64,000 nt of DNA from Archaeoglobus sp. JdFR-27 (GTDB taxonomy: Archaea; Halobacteriota; Archaeoglobi; Archaeoglobales; Archaeoglobaceae): contig MTMO01000002.1 in assembly GCA_002011235.1 (NCBI GenBank), positions 1 to 64,000 of the forward strand. The letters are read 5' to 3'. A program made the position numbers and the translations under genes. Shown one piece after another: positions 33,960-42,736 of this stretch; the stretch's first letter is position 1; each line of letters starts with the position of its first letter. The notes below the pieces were generated by a model, which worked only from the letters and a program-made list of their open reading frames with translations, did no database searches and had not been told where the DNA came from.

Positions 33960-35038
33960 AAGAGATCGAAGAAAAGTGCCTTAAAACTCTTCTAAAGATC
34001 CCAGAAAGCATATATGATCAGATAAAGGATGGAAGAATTCCAGAGATAGAAATAGCAACCAGAACGAAGCAAAACATCGAATTCGATGAACGGAGCGAGG
34101 TGTGGGTTTATGGCGATAGAAAGAGCGTTAGAAGTGCAAAATCTGTAAAAGGAGCATACCAACTCCTGCGAATGGCCTACGTTATAGGTTTTCTAAAAGA
34201 TCAGCTCCATAACAATAAATCTTCAACACTCAGAGAGCTTTATTATATATCTGAGAACTGGGGGATCGCCAAATTCAGCGAACAGCCTGAAAGTGACAGG
34301 CTTATCGAGGATCTGGAAATTATAACCTACTTCCAGAGAGAACACTTCCACATCAGGCCGGAAGAAGACGGAGCCACTGTTGTCGGACCGATAAGGATAA
34401 GAGAAGAAACTAGAAGGGGATTCAGGGAGATACACTGCCAGGAGGATGTTGGTGAGGGAGGGTATCAGATTCCAGTTAATGTGGACAGAATAGAATTTTT
34501 GGATCACGATGCGAAGTTCGTTATTGCGATTGAAACTGGTGGTATGCGTGACAGGCTGATTGAGAACGGGTTCGATGAGAAATTCAACGCTATAATCGTG
34601 CATCTCAAAGGTCAGCCTGCCAGAAGCACGAGAAGATTGCTTAGGAGACTGAATACCGAGCTAGACCTTCCAGTTGTTGTTTTTACGGATGGCGATCCTT
34701 GGAGCTACAGAATATATGCAAGCGTTGCCTACGGATCGATCAAGTCTGCCCACCTCTCCGAATACCTTGCAACTCCAGCTGCAAAATTCGTGGGAATAAG
34801 GCCAAGCGACATAGTGAAATACGATTTGCCATCTGACAAGCTGACGGATGAGGATATAAAGGCGTTGAACTCCATTCTCTCCGATCCAAGGTTTGACTCC
34901 GAATTCTGGAAAAATGAAGTGAACCTGCAGCTCGAATTGAGGAAAAAGTCTGAACAGCAGGCTTTGGCCAAATACGGCCTGGACTACGTGACCGATGTGT
35001 ATCTGCCAGAAAGACTTTCAGAGCTAGGAGTTATCTAA
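33956..35038 (+). CDS. top6A: DNA topoisomerase VI subunit A
   Basis: The DNA-cleaving subunit, homologous to Spo11. The track starts at GTG 34100, which would remove about 48 residues. The frame is open back to 33956, just after a TAG, and encodes [20 protein letters not shown]. The only plausible start is CTG 33956, five bases after a perfect GGAGGTGAT, giving 360 aa, the family length. The catalytic Tyr is in [12 protein letters not shown], and the Toprim metal site in [10 protein letters not shown] and [11 protein letters not shown]. An unusual CTG start or a base error should be considered. Overlaps top6B by 4 bp. Confidence 0.93.
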   Translation: MKEIEEKCLKTLLKIPESIYDQIKDGRIPEIEIATRTKQNIEFDERSEVWVYGDRKSVRSAKSVKGAYQLLRMAYVIGFLKDQLHNNKSSTLRELYYISENWGIAKFSEQPESDRLIEDLEIITYFQREHFHIRPEEDGATVVGPIRIREETRRGFREIHCQEDVGEGGYQIPVNVDRIEFLDHDAKFVIAIETGGMRDRLIENGFDEKFNAIIVHLKGQPARSTRRLLRRLNTELDLPVVVFTDGDPWSYRIYASVAYGSIKSAHLSEYLATPAAKFVGIRPSDIVKYDLPSDKLTDEDIKALNSILSDPRFDSEFWKNEVNLQLELRKKSEQQALAKYGLDYVTDVYLPERLSELGVI

Positions 35039-35057
35039 GATCTAAGGAGTTATTTAA

Positions 35058-35288
35058 ATGGAGGAGAGAATTTTCATCACCGATGCTTGTGTAGGATGTG
35101 CCTTCTGTATGCTCGTCTGCCCCTACGATGCAATTGAGGTTTTTGGAAGGGGTAAGGTGGATTACGAAACATGCAATGTGTGCATGAAATGCATTATGTA
35201 TTGCCCTAATTCAGCTATAGAAGTTGTGACGAAAAGAAGTGAGAAGTCAAATGGCTCGAGAGCTAAAATTTCAGGATCTTTTGTGTAA
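35058..35288 (+). CDS. 2[4Fe-4S] ferredoxin
   Basis: A 76-aa low-potential electron carrier with two complete CxxCxxCxxxCP motifs (CVGCAFCMLVCP and CNVCMKCIMYCP), plus a basic/Ser-rich tail of about 18 residues. It lies 33 bp upstream of the flavoprotein gene on the same strand and could pass electrons to it. It starts 19 bp after top6A, whose transcript may read through. Confidence 0.9.
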   Translation: MEERIFITDACVGCAFCMLVCPYDAIEVFGRGKVDYETCNVCMKCIMYCPNSAIEVVTKRSEKSNGSRAKISGSFV

Positions 35289-35321
35289 AATATTCTTGAT
35301 AAACTTGATAAAATACAAAAT

Positions 35322-36536
35322 ATGAAAGTAGCGATAATTGGCTCTGGACTGGGCGGACTTCTTACAGCTGCAATTCTCTCTGAAAAAGGATATAAGGTTG
35401 ACATATTCGAGAAATTAAGGTTTTACGGGGGAAGATTCACGAATCTTGAATACAAGGGATTTCAAATAAGTACCGGGGCTTTACACATGATTCCCCATGG
35501 GAAAAGGGGGCCTCTTGGAATTCTGCTGAGGAAGGTTGGCTCGAAAGTTGAGATAATAGATTCAGAGCCAGAAGGGGAGGCTCTATACGGAAATGAAAAA
35601 ACTAATGAAAGGATCACAGTTAGAAGCTCCGTGTTTCCTTTAGGGTCGAAGCTGAAATTCTTCAAGTGGCTCTTAAAGTTTAAAGTTTTGAGAGCAAACC
35701 CCTATATGGACAGATATGAGAAAGAACTCGATAATTTTAGTGCAAAGTTTCTAAAAAGCTTTTTAGGGTGGTCTTTAAGCATTCAGCCCGCAGAAATAAA
35801 GTACTCAAAGCTTCTTGCAATCTACAGGAATGTTGTAAAATATGGTGGCCCTGGAATTCCTATTGGAGGTTGTAAGGCAGTTGTAGACTCGTTGGCCGAG
35901 ATAATAAAGAGCAATGATGGAGAAATCCATCTCAGAAACCCTGTTTTGAGGTTATATAGCGAGAATAAAAAGGTGACAGGACTTGAAAACAAAAATGGAA
36001 AAATTGAATATGATCTGTACATCTCAAACATCGGCCATCAAGCAACCGGAAAACTTCTGGGAGAAGAGTATGCTGAAGAAGTGGAAAGCAGAGGTATAAA
36101 GTACTCAATTTCCCTGGAAAAACCCTTTGTTGGGCATACCGGCGTTCTCTTCACTTTGAATTGTAAAAGGATTTCGGGAATGAATGAAGTGACGAATGCC
36201 GATCCAAATCTAGCTCCTTCTGGCAAACACTTGCTGATGGCTCATCAACCCATGATAACATCTAATGTCGAGGAAGAGATAAGAATTGGTCTTGAAGATC
36301 TCAAAATTCTTTTGAAGGGTTTTGAGTATGAAATACTCGCCATCCAGAGCTATTTTGATGGTTGGCCGGTAAATAGAGTCAGAAGTGGCCTTGATATGGG
36401 TTATAGAACCCCATATTCAAACCTTTTCGTTGTCGGAGATGCTGCAAAGGGTGATGATATCGAGGTAGATGGAATTGCTTTAGGAATTGCTGAATTGCTA
36501 AAAAGAGAGTTTGGGGAAAAGATTGACATAGGGTAA
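35322..36536 (+). CDS. FAD-dependent phytoene dehydrogenase/prenyl reductase-like protein
   Basis: A 404-aa flavoprotein of the CrtI-like amine-oxidase superfamily. The N-terminal dinucleotide motif is IIGSGLGGLLTAAILSEKGY followed by FEKLRFYGGRF, and the C-terminal FAD motif is LFVVGDAAKGDDIEVDGIALG. The ferredoxin gene upstream suggests ferredoxin-dependent reduction or desaturation of an isoprenoid, for example saturation of lipid or quinone side chains. The exact substrate cannot be read from the sequence. Confidence 0.8.
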   Translation: MKVAIIGSGLGGLLTAAILSEKGYKVDIFEKLRFYGGRFTNLEYKGFQISTGALHMIPHGKRGPLGILLRKVGSKVEIIDSEPEGEALYGNEKTNERITVRSSVFPLGSKLKFFKWLLKFKVLRANPYMDRYEKELDNFSAKFLKSFLGWSLSIQPAEIKYSKLLAIYRNVVKYGGPGIPIGGCKAVVDSLAEIIKSNDGEIHLRNPVLRLYSENKKVTGLENKNGKIEYDLYISNIGHQATGKLLGEEYAEEVESRGIKYSISLEKPFVGHTGVLFTLNCKRISGMNEVTNADPNLAPSGKHLLMAHQPMITSNVEEEIRIGLEDLKILLKGFEYEILAIQSYFDGWPVNRVRSGLDMGYRTPYSNLFVVGDAAKGDDIEVDGIALGIAELLKREFGEKIDIG

Positions 36537-36577
36537 GCTGATTAAATTTGAGGAATTTGTAGTTTTAAGGTAGTAAT

Positions 36578-37276
36578 ATGGCTCATATAATCGAACTAAA
36601 AAATCTATGGAAGAAATTCGATAGGAGGGTTGCCATTAGAGATGTGAATCTCGAAATTGAGGAAGGTGAGAAAGTAGCTATTGTGGGACCAAACGGGGCG
36701 GGAAAAACAACTCTCCTAAAGCTTATTGCCGGACAGCTCAAACCCTCAAAAGGGGAAGTTAGAGTATTTGGGTTTAAACCATGGAAAAGAGTTGAAGCAA
36801 GGAAAAAGATAGGTTTTGTATCCCACTTTAGCTACCTTTACAGGGATTTAACTGCCATTGAGAATCTCAACTTCTACGCAAAGTTGTATGGGATTGGTAA
36901 AGCCGGTAAAGCCGGTAAAACCGAGAAAGCTGAAGTCCAAAGAATTTTAGAGATCGTTGGTCTCTACGATCACAGAAACAAAAGGGTTTCCTCCTTTTCA
37001 AAGGGAATGGAGCAAAGGCTTGCGATAGCGAGAATGCTACTTGCGAATCCAGAGATCCTTCTGCTTGATGAGCTAACATCAGGCTTAGATCTTGAAGGAA
37101 AAAATTCGATTCTGAGTTATATTCACGAGAATTTCTCAGATAAAACAATAGTGATGGCTGGTCACGATTTCGAGGAGCTTGAGAAGATCTGTGAAAAGGG
37201 AATTTTGCTGGAAAAAGAAATCAAAGCAGTTGATGATCTTTCTGGGGTAAAGAAACTCTATGGGGTGATCGATTGA
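36578..37276 (+). CDS. ccmA: ABC transporter ATPase, CcmA type
   Basis: A 232-aa ATP-binding subunit with Walker A GPNGAGKTT, signature SSFSKGMEQR, Walker B ILLLDELTSG and the H-loop GHDFEEL. Together with the overlapping CcmB-like permease it fits the heme-handling ABC transporter of cytochrome c maturation. Residues about 106-114 are a Gly-Lys-Ala run (GKAGKAGKTEKAE) encoded by a tandem GGTAAAGCC repeat, probably a surface-loop expansion. The stop overlaps the TTG start of the next gene. Confidence 0.85.
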   Translation: MAHIIELKNLWKKFDRRVAIRDVNLEIEEGEKVAIVGPNGAGKTTLLKLIAGQLKPSKGEVRVFGFKPWKRVEARKKIGFVSHFSYLYRDLTAIENLNFYAKLYGIGKAGKAGKTEKAEVQRILEIVGLYDHRNKRVSSFSKGMEQRLAIARMLLANPEILLLDELTSGLDLEGKNSILSYIHENFSDKTIVMAGHDFEELEKICEKGILLEKEIKAVDDLSGVKKLYGVID

Positions 37277-37941
37277 GTTCCAGCGTACTTACCTCCTCAA
37301 TCCAAATCGCGATTAAGGATCTGAAAGTTGAACTCAGAAGCAAGAATACGCTTAACTTCATGATTCTCTTCGCCTTTCTAACTACCGCGATTTTCAGCAT
37401 ATCCATTCCTGCGAGCTTCGTGCCAAGAATTGCTCCGGCACTCTTGTGGCTCGTATTCCTATTCGTGGGGATAAACGGCTATGCCAGGGCCTTTTTGAGA
37501 GAAATTGATGAGAAAACACTCGATGGGTTGAAAATGGGTGCTGAGGCGGAGGCTATACTCTTCGGAAAAATCCTTTACAACCTCTCGATAATGCTCATAA
37601 TCGAGCTCATCCTGCTTCCGATCTTTGTTGCCTTATTCGATCTCAAGATTCATGATCCCTCGCTATTTCTTGTTTCGATTACCTTAGGCAACGTGGGATT
37701 CGTAATTATAACTTCATCTCTATCTGTTCTTGTGATCAGATCAAAGGCGAGAGAGCTTCTACTTCCAGTTATCCTTTTTCCATTGCTCTTCCCAATTGTT
37801 ACATCAACCATTTCAGCCATCTCAGCTTCGATTGTGGCTGGAGCTTACGATGTTAAAGGATCCTTATTGCTAATTCTGATATATTCAGCCGTAATGCTCA
37901 TCGTATCCACTCTCACAATAGGTGATGCGATAACTGAATGA
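37273..37941 (+). CDS. ccmB: CcmB-like ABC permease
   Basis: A 222-aa membrane protein with six hydrophobic segments and the CcmB-like stretch FLREIDEKTLDGLKMGAEAE. The start is TTG 37273, overlapping ccmA's stop, with GGGGTGAT upstream. With CcmA it would form the transporter that works with CcmC/E-type proteins in cytochrome c assembly. None of those partners is in the window. Confidence 0.85.
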   Translation: MSSSVLTSSIQIAIKDLKVELRSKNTLNFMILFAFLTTAIFSISIPASFVPRIAPALLWLVFLFVGINGYARAFLREIDEKTLDGLKMGAEAEAILFGKILYNLSIMLIIELILLPIFVALFDLKIHDPSLFLVSITLGNVGFVIITSSLSVLVIRSKARELLLPVILFPLLFPIVTSTISAISASIVAGAYDVKGSLLLILIYSAVMLIVSTLTIGDAITE

Positions 37942-38040
37942 GCGCTCTTAGTTGACTTGGTTGACCAAGGCAATTTGATCGAAACAAGCCTTGAAAATAA
38001 AAATAAGCTCAATTAAAAATAAATAATCAAAACCAAAAAA

Positions 38041-39189
38041 TTAGGGCCTTGAAACTATAGAGACTGCTGCAACGGAATACGGCCCTCCTAAGTTGTGTGC
38101 AAACCCAACTTCAGCGTCTTTAACCTGCAACCCTTCAGCTTTTCCTAAAACTTGCCTCGTAAGCTCACAGACCATCCTTACACCAGAAGCGGCTATTGGA
38201 TGTCCAAAAGATTTCAACCCGCCATCGGGATTTATCGGGAAGTCACCATCTATCGCTGTCACACCATCCCTGATAAGCTTGGCTCCCTCTCCTGGTCTGC
38301 AGAGCTGCATATCTTGGTAATTAATCAACTCCGTTATCGTGAAGCAGTCATGGACTATTCCAAAATCTATCTCCTTCAGCGGATTCTCTATTCCTGCCTG
38401 TTTGTAAGCCATTTTCGCTGCCTTAACGGTGGCAGGAAAGCTCAGGAAAGTTTCTGATGGTCTTGCCCACGGATGGATTGTCTCAACTGCCATGCCGATC
38501 GACTTTATTACAGCATATTCATCTCCGACGAGCTTTTTCGCTATTTCGGGCCTTGTCAGCACAACAGCAGCTGCCCCATCAGAGACAGCGCTGCAATCAT
38601 ACAGGCCGAGAGGATAGGCGATCATTGGAGCGTTCAAGGCTTTCTCAACGGTTATTTCACTTCTGAAATGGGCTTTTGGATGTTTTGCTCCATTATAATG
38701 ATTTTTAACAGCTACGAGAGCAAGATCTTCTCTGTTCCAGCCCCACTCTTTGAACGCTCTGTTGGCTGCCAAGGCAAACATCCCTGGAGCAGATACAGCA
38801 GGCATGTAGGGTGGGAAGATACCCTCTATGTAAGGAATCCCTCTGCTCCCGTTATCCATTAACTTCTCCACTCCAGCAGCCATCACAATGTCATATGCCC
38901 CGCTTGCAACTGCAAATGCAGCATTTCTGATGTTATCCATACCCGTAGCGCAGTAATTCTCAACCCTTGAAATCGGCTTACCGAAAAACTTCAATGGATC
39001 GCTGAAATTGTTACCGCTTATTCCAGAGAATGGGTAGAAGGTTCCGCACCAGACTGCCTCTATATCCTTAAGCTCTATTCCTGCATCGTTGACGGCTTCA
39101 TAAACAGCATCAACGAGCAAATCCTCCTGATCCTTCTCCCAGTGATGTCCAAATTTCGTAACTCCAGTACCAATAATCGCAACTTCCAT
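38041..39189 (-). CDS. Thiolase (acetyl-CoA C-acyltransferase, SCP-x/archaeal type)
   Basis: A 382-aa thiolase. The nucleophilic Cys is in VENYCATGMDN, with HDCFT and the catalytic His in SFGHPIAASG further on. The start is ATG 39189 (MEVAIIGTGVTKF) with AGGTGAT upstream, not the ATA-region start of the track. It is translationally close to the HMG-CoA-synthase-like/DUF35 fusion, the standard archaeal partnership. In this neighbourhood (HAD/ECH fusion beyond) a beta-oxidation or ketoacyl-CoA cleavage role is as likely as acetoacetyl-CoA synthesis for mevalonate. Confidence 0.9.
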   Translation of the reverse strand: MEVAIIGTGVTKFGHHWEKDQEDLLVDAVYEAVNDAGIELKDIEAVWCGTFYPFSGISGNNFSDPLKFFGKPISRVENYCATGMDNIRNAAFAVASGAYDIVMAAGVEKLMDNGSRGIPYIEGIFPPYMPAVSAPGMFALAANRAFKEWGWNREDLALVAVKNHYNGAKHPKAHFRSEITVEKALNAPMIAYPLGLYDCSAVSDGAAAVVLTRPEIAKKLVGDEYAVIKSIGMAVETIHPWARPSETFLSFPATVKAAKMAYKQAGIENPLKEIDFGIVHDCFTITELINYQDMQLCRPGEGAKLIRDGVTAIDGDFPINPDGGLKSFGHPIAASGVRMVCELTRQVLGKAEGLQVKDAEVGFAHNLGGPYSVAAVSIVSRP

Positions 39190-39199
39190 AAAAATCACC

Positions 39200-40606
39200 T
39201 CATCTAGGTTTCCTCACCTTCCAGTAGTAATACCTGAACCCGTTCTTCTCATTCAGGAATCTGAACGTCCTCTCAACCTCCATGTCCACATCGATCTCTT
39301 CTTTTCCACGATAGATGTCCGTGACTTCCATGAAAACCCTTCCACCTCCTTCAAAGTCAACAACGGCAACAACATGCGGGTGAACGCCGTCGGCATTGTA
39401 ATTTCCGGGGGAGAGCAGATTATCAATCGTGTAAGTATAAATTCTGCCTTTTTCAGAGAGCCTTACCTCCTCATAGTTATCTTTGGCCCCGCATTCAATA
39501 CAGCATCTGCCTATCGGATAGCTAATAATCCCGCAGTTCTTGCATTTCATACCATAGAATCTCAGGATGCTTTTCTTGTCCCTCCAGTACTTAACCGGAG
39601 ATGGGCTGTCAGGATAACTTCTCTCTCCGATTTTCTCTCGGAAGTAAAGATATTCTCCATAGTCGATTTTCTTCTTGCTTTTGACCATTTTCTCGAGATT
39701 GGATTTCAGAGGAGACTTTACGTCAATCAGAAATGCATCACTTCCCTCTCCATAGCTACCGAGGATTATCTTACCTTCCTTGGCAAGATGATGGGCCAGA
39801 AGGAGGAAAGGATGGGCTGTTCCGAGGATTCCAACCTTGTCAAAGAAGAACTCCTCAGGCTTTACACCAACGGATTTAAGCAATCCGACATAGCTCTTCG
39901 GGTCGGGGGCGGAGATAACGAGTCTGTCAATATCAGCAGGCATCAAACCCATCTTTGCGAAGAGAGGCATAACAGCAGCCTGAAGATTTGCAGCATAGCC
40001 AAATCTTGCATCCACCCTCATATCAAAGTCCTTCATTGAATCGTCGTAGGCTTTCATCCACGCTCCTGGCTGGGGTTTGGAATACGATGAATATCCCAGA
40101 ATTTCAACTTCTCCCTCGTCTCCCTCACCATCGCTTCCATCGCTTCCCTTTTCGACAGTAAGGGCAACAGCTCCATCCCCAAAGAGTTGTTCGTAAAGTG
40201 TGGATGGTTTCACAGGAATTTTTTCTGAAGCAATTACAAGGATTTTCTTGTATTTTCCAGAATCGACCATTTCAGAAGCCATAATCAGGGCGTTGGTTGA
40301 GGCTCTAAAGGTATCGGTAACATCTGCCGTAAAGATATCTGGTTTCAAATCGAGGGCGGTTGCTACGAGAGATGCTGCCTGCTTTACCTTAAAAGGAGAA
40401 GAGGTTGATGCAAAAATTAATGCGTCAATGGAGTCAGCATCGACAATTCCACTAGCCGCCTCGACAGCCATCGTTATTGTATCTTCATCCCAGCATGCAA
40501 CACTCCTTTCCCCGCCTAAAGATTGAAATCCCGTGGCTTTTGTTATCTCTCCCCTCTCCAACCTCCACACAGGAATATAAACGTTACATGAAGTAATTGC
40601 CGCCAT
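39200..40606 (-). CDS. HMG-CoA-synthase-like protein fused to a DUF35 OB-fold domain, catalytic Cys absent
   Basis: A 468-aa protein. Residues about 1-330 follow the archaeal HMG-CoA synthase fold (CNVYIPVWRL, WDEDTITMAVEAA, LFGDGAVALTVEKG). Residues about 345-468 form a DUF35 zinc/OB domain (CKNCGIISYPIGRCCIECG). In known synthases the nucleophile sits in FAC-AGT. Here the aligned segment reads VTDTFRASTNAL, with Phe in place of Cys. It is therefore unlikely to make HMG-CoA. It may act as a scaffold or channel for the neighbouring thiolase, as DUF35 does in other complexes. A loop of Gly/Asp/Glu (GSDGSDGEGDEGE) is inserted mid-domain. Confidence 0.85.
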   Translation of the reverse strand: MAAITSCNVYIPVWRLERGEITKATGFQSLGGERSVACWDEDTITMAVEAASGIVDADSIDALIFASTSSPFKVKQAASLVATALDLKPDIFTADVTDTFRASTNALIMASEMVDSGKYKKILVIASEKIPVKPSTLYEQLFGDGAVALTVEKGSDGSDGEGDEGEVEILGYSSYSKPQPGAWMKAYDDSMKDFDMRVDARFGYAANLQAAVMPLFAKMGLMPADIDRLVISAPDPKSYVGLLKSVGVKPEEFFFDKVGILGTAHPFLLLAHHLAKEGKIILGSYGEGSDAFLIDVKSPLKSNLEKMVKSKKKIDYGEYLYFREKIGERSYPDSPSPVKYWRDKKSILRFYGMKCKNCGIISYPIGRCCIECGAKDNYEEVRLSEKGRIYTYTIDNLLSPGNYNADGVHPHVVAVVDFEGGGRVFMEVTDIYRGKEEIDVDMEVERTFRFLNEKNGFRYYYWKVRKPR

Positions 40607-40660
40607 ATGCTTACCTCCTTTTGGGTTTAACTTTTATGGCTACCATCAAACCTACCAACT

Positions 40661-42613
40661 TCACCTACCACTCCATTCAGGCCTCCTCTTCGAAACGAAA
40701 GCCCTCATACCCTCAGCAAAGTCCTTGGTCGGGATTAAAAGCTCGATTTCTCTGGCGGCGATATCCATTGAAGTCTTTATTGAATCCCTCACAGCATTTA
40801 TCGATCTTTTTATCGCCCTCGCTGACAAAGGAGCCAGTAGAGATATCTTGTCAACGAACTCAATCGCAACCTCCTCAAGCATCTCATGTGGGACGATTAA
40901 ATCCACAACTCCAAGTTCCTTTGCCTCCTCAGCATCCATTATCTCTCCTGTCAGCAGATATCTCGCGATCTTCCTACCAAATAACATGTATCCGAAAGAG
41001 GAGGCTATCGGTGGCATTGCTCCTATCAAACCCTCAGGAACAGAAAACGTTGCCTTCTCGCTTGCTATAACAACATCAAAGAAGAGATTCAGTTCCATTC
41101 CCCCTCCAAAGGCATTACCGTTAACCAGTGAGATCAGGGGTTTTTCGTAGTATGCCAATGTATTAACGAGAGGTAGGGCAATTTTCTCAAAGAAATCCGT
41201 TCCATCCTTGAGATCCTTCCACGAGCCCATCACAGCGATGTCATCGCCAGCACAGAAGGCTCTTCCTTCAGCCGCCAATATCGCAACCCTGACATCTTCG
41301 TCATCCTCTGCCCTCTTGAACGCTTGGTTCAACCCAACCCACATCTCTTCATTCAAAGCATTCAACTTCTCTGGCCTCCGCATCGTAATAAGGGCGTAGT
41401 CATGACGTTTTTCGTATCTAACTGGCCCAAAATCAATCCTTTCAAAGTTGTACTTGTAGAATCCTTCTCCACTCTTCTTCCCAAGCTTACCCTCTTTCTG
41501 CATTTCCTCAAGAAGTGGATCTGGTACATATTCTTCCAGTTTAGTCTTGCTCTTTCTTGATTTCAGAATATCAACAACCTTGCCTATACCATAGCTGTCC
41601 GCAAACCTCAAAATCCCTTTCGGATACGCCATTCCCTTCACCGTTGCCTTATCGATGTCTTCTTTCGTTGCTATTCCATTCCTTAAGAGCCATGCAGCCT
41701 CGTTAATTCCTGGAGCAAGAATCTGAAGCGGATTTACATTGTATGCATACTTTTTAGGAATCTTGGCTCTATCGTAGAAGCTCTTGTAGGTATAGAATCC
41801 TTTCCCAGTTTTCATCCCTAAGGCGTTTTCTTCAACCATCTTCTCGAGAATCGGAGGCATTTCAACATTGAATCCCCTCTTATTAACCTCCTTCAATACA
41901 TTGTATACTGTATCAACGCCCGTGAAATCCACAACCTCGAAAATGCCCATTGGCAAACCGGCTCTGTACCTGATAGCAGAATCTATCTCTTCCGGTTTAA
42001 AGTTCTCAAGCAGCCTTATAGCCTCGACAAAAACCCTTATATTGATCCTGTTGATCAGAAAGCCCGGAACGTCTTTTTCAACCATGACGTAATCCATTCC
42101 TATAGATTCTGCGAACTTCTTCGTTGCGTTTACGGTTTCATCAGAGGTTTTCTCTCCTTTTATTATCTCAACCAGCCTTATGAGTGTTGGAGGATTAAAG
42201 AAATGGAGGCCTACAACCTTATCCTCTCTCTTCGTTGCCTTCGCTATATCGGTTATCGGAATCGTTGAGGTATTAGTTGAAAGAATGCATTCTTCTTTGC
42301 ATTTCTCATCAAGGGTTTTGAAAACTTCATGCTTAACCTCAGTTTTTTCGATTACCGCTTCAATTACAAAATCAGCCTTTGATGCTACCTCTTCAAGGTT
42401 CTGACTCGTTTCTATTCTCTGCAACACTTCATCAGCACTCTTTATCTTTTTCTTTTCCTCAAGCTTCTTCAAACTCCAAGTTATCCTTGCAACAGCATTT
42501 GCCAGAATGTTTTCATTTATGTCGACAATGGTAACGTTATAGCCGGCAAGAGCACATACTTCAGCTATGCCATGTCCCATTGTCCCAGCACCAACAACCA
42601 GAACATTTTTCAT
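40661..42613 (-). CDS. 3-hydroxyacyl-CoA dehydrogenase/enoyl-CoA hydratase fusion
   Basis: A 650-aa bifunctional beta-oxidation enzyme. The N-terminal NAD-binding motif is VVGAGTMGHGIAEVCALAGY. The dehydrogenase signature LHFFNPPTLIRLVEII and the C-terminal HAD domains follow to about residue 385. The crotonase domain starts about residue 400 and has FCAGDDIAVM and LVNGNAFGGGMELNL. The domain order (dehydrogenase first) is the one seen in Archaeoglobus-type and other archaeal fusions. It probably works with the thiolase downstream to degrade fatty acids or CoA-activated aromatics. Confidence 0.94.
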   Translation of the reverse strand: MKNVLVVGAGTMGHGIAEVCALAGYNVTIVDINENILANAVARITWSLKKLEEKKKIKSADEVLQRIETSQNLEEVASKADFVIEAVIEKTEVKHEVFKTLDEKCKEECILSTNTSTIPITDIAKATKREDKVVGLHFFNPPTLIRLVEIIKGEKTSDETVNATKKFAESIGMDYVMVEKDVPGFLINRINIRVFVEAIRLLENFKPEEIDSAIRYRAGLPMGIFEVVDFTGVDTVYNVLKEVNKRGFNVEMPPILEKMVEENALGMKTGKGFYTYKSFYDRAKIPKKYAYNVNPLQILAPGINEAAWLLRNGIATKEDIDKATVKGMAYPKGILRFADSYGIGKVVDILKSRKSKTKLEEYVPDPLLEEMQKEGKLGKKSGEGFYKYNFERIDFGPVRYEKRHDYALITMRRPEKLNALNEEMWVGLNQAFKRAEDDEDVRVAILAAEGRAFCAGDDIAVMGSWKDLKDGTDFFEKIALPLVNTLAYYEKPLISLVNGNAFGGGMELNLFFDVVIASEKATFSVPEGLIGAMPPIASSFGYMLFGRKIARYLLTGEIMDAEEAKELGVVDLIVPHEMLEEVAIEFVDKISLLAPLSARAIKRSINAVRDSIKTSMDIAAREIELLIPTKDFAEGMRAFVSKRRPEWSGR

Positions 42614-42736
42614 GAAAAGAATATCTGATCATTAGTATTTAATTCTTCCTATTTTGCAACCAAAAAAGGTTTTTCTTTACATTAAACCAGAAAATAAAAA
42701 AATTATACTTACTGAGAACAGGAAATTAATCAAAAG

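Noticed and set aside
39374-40039. 221-aa plus-strand ORF
   Set aside because: Antisense to the HMG-CoA-synthase-like gene; no independent signals.
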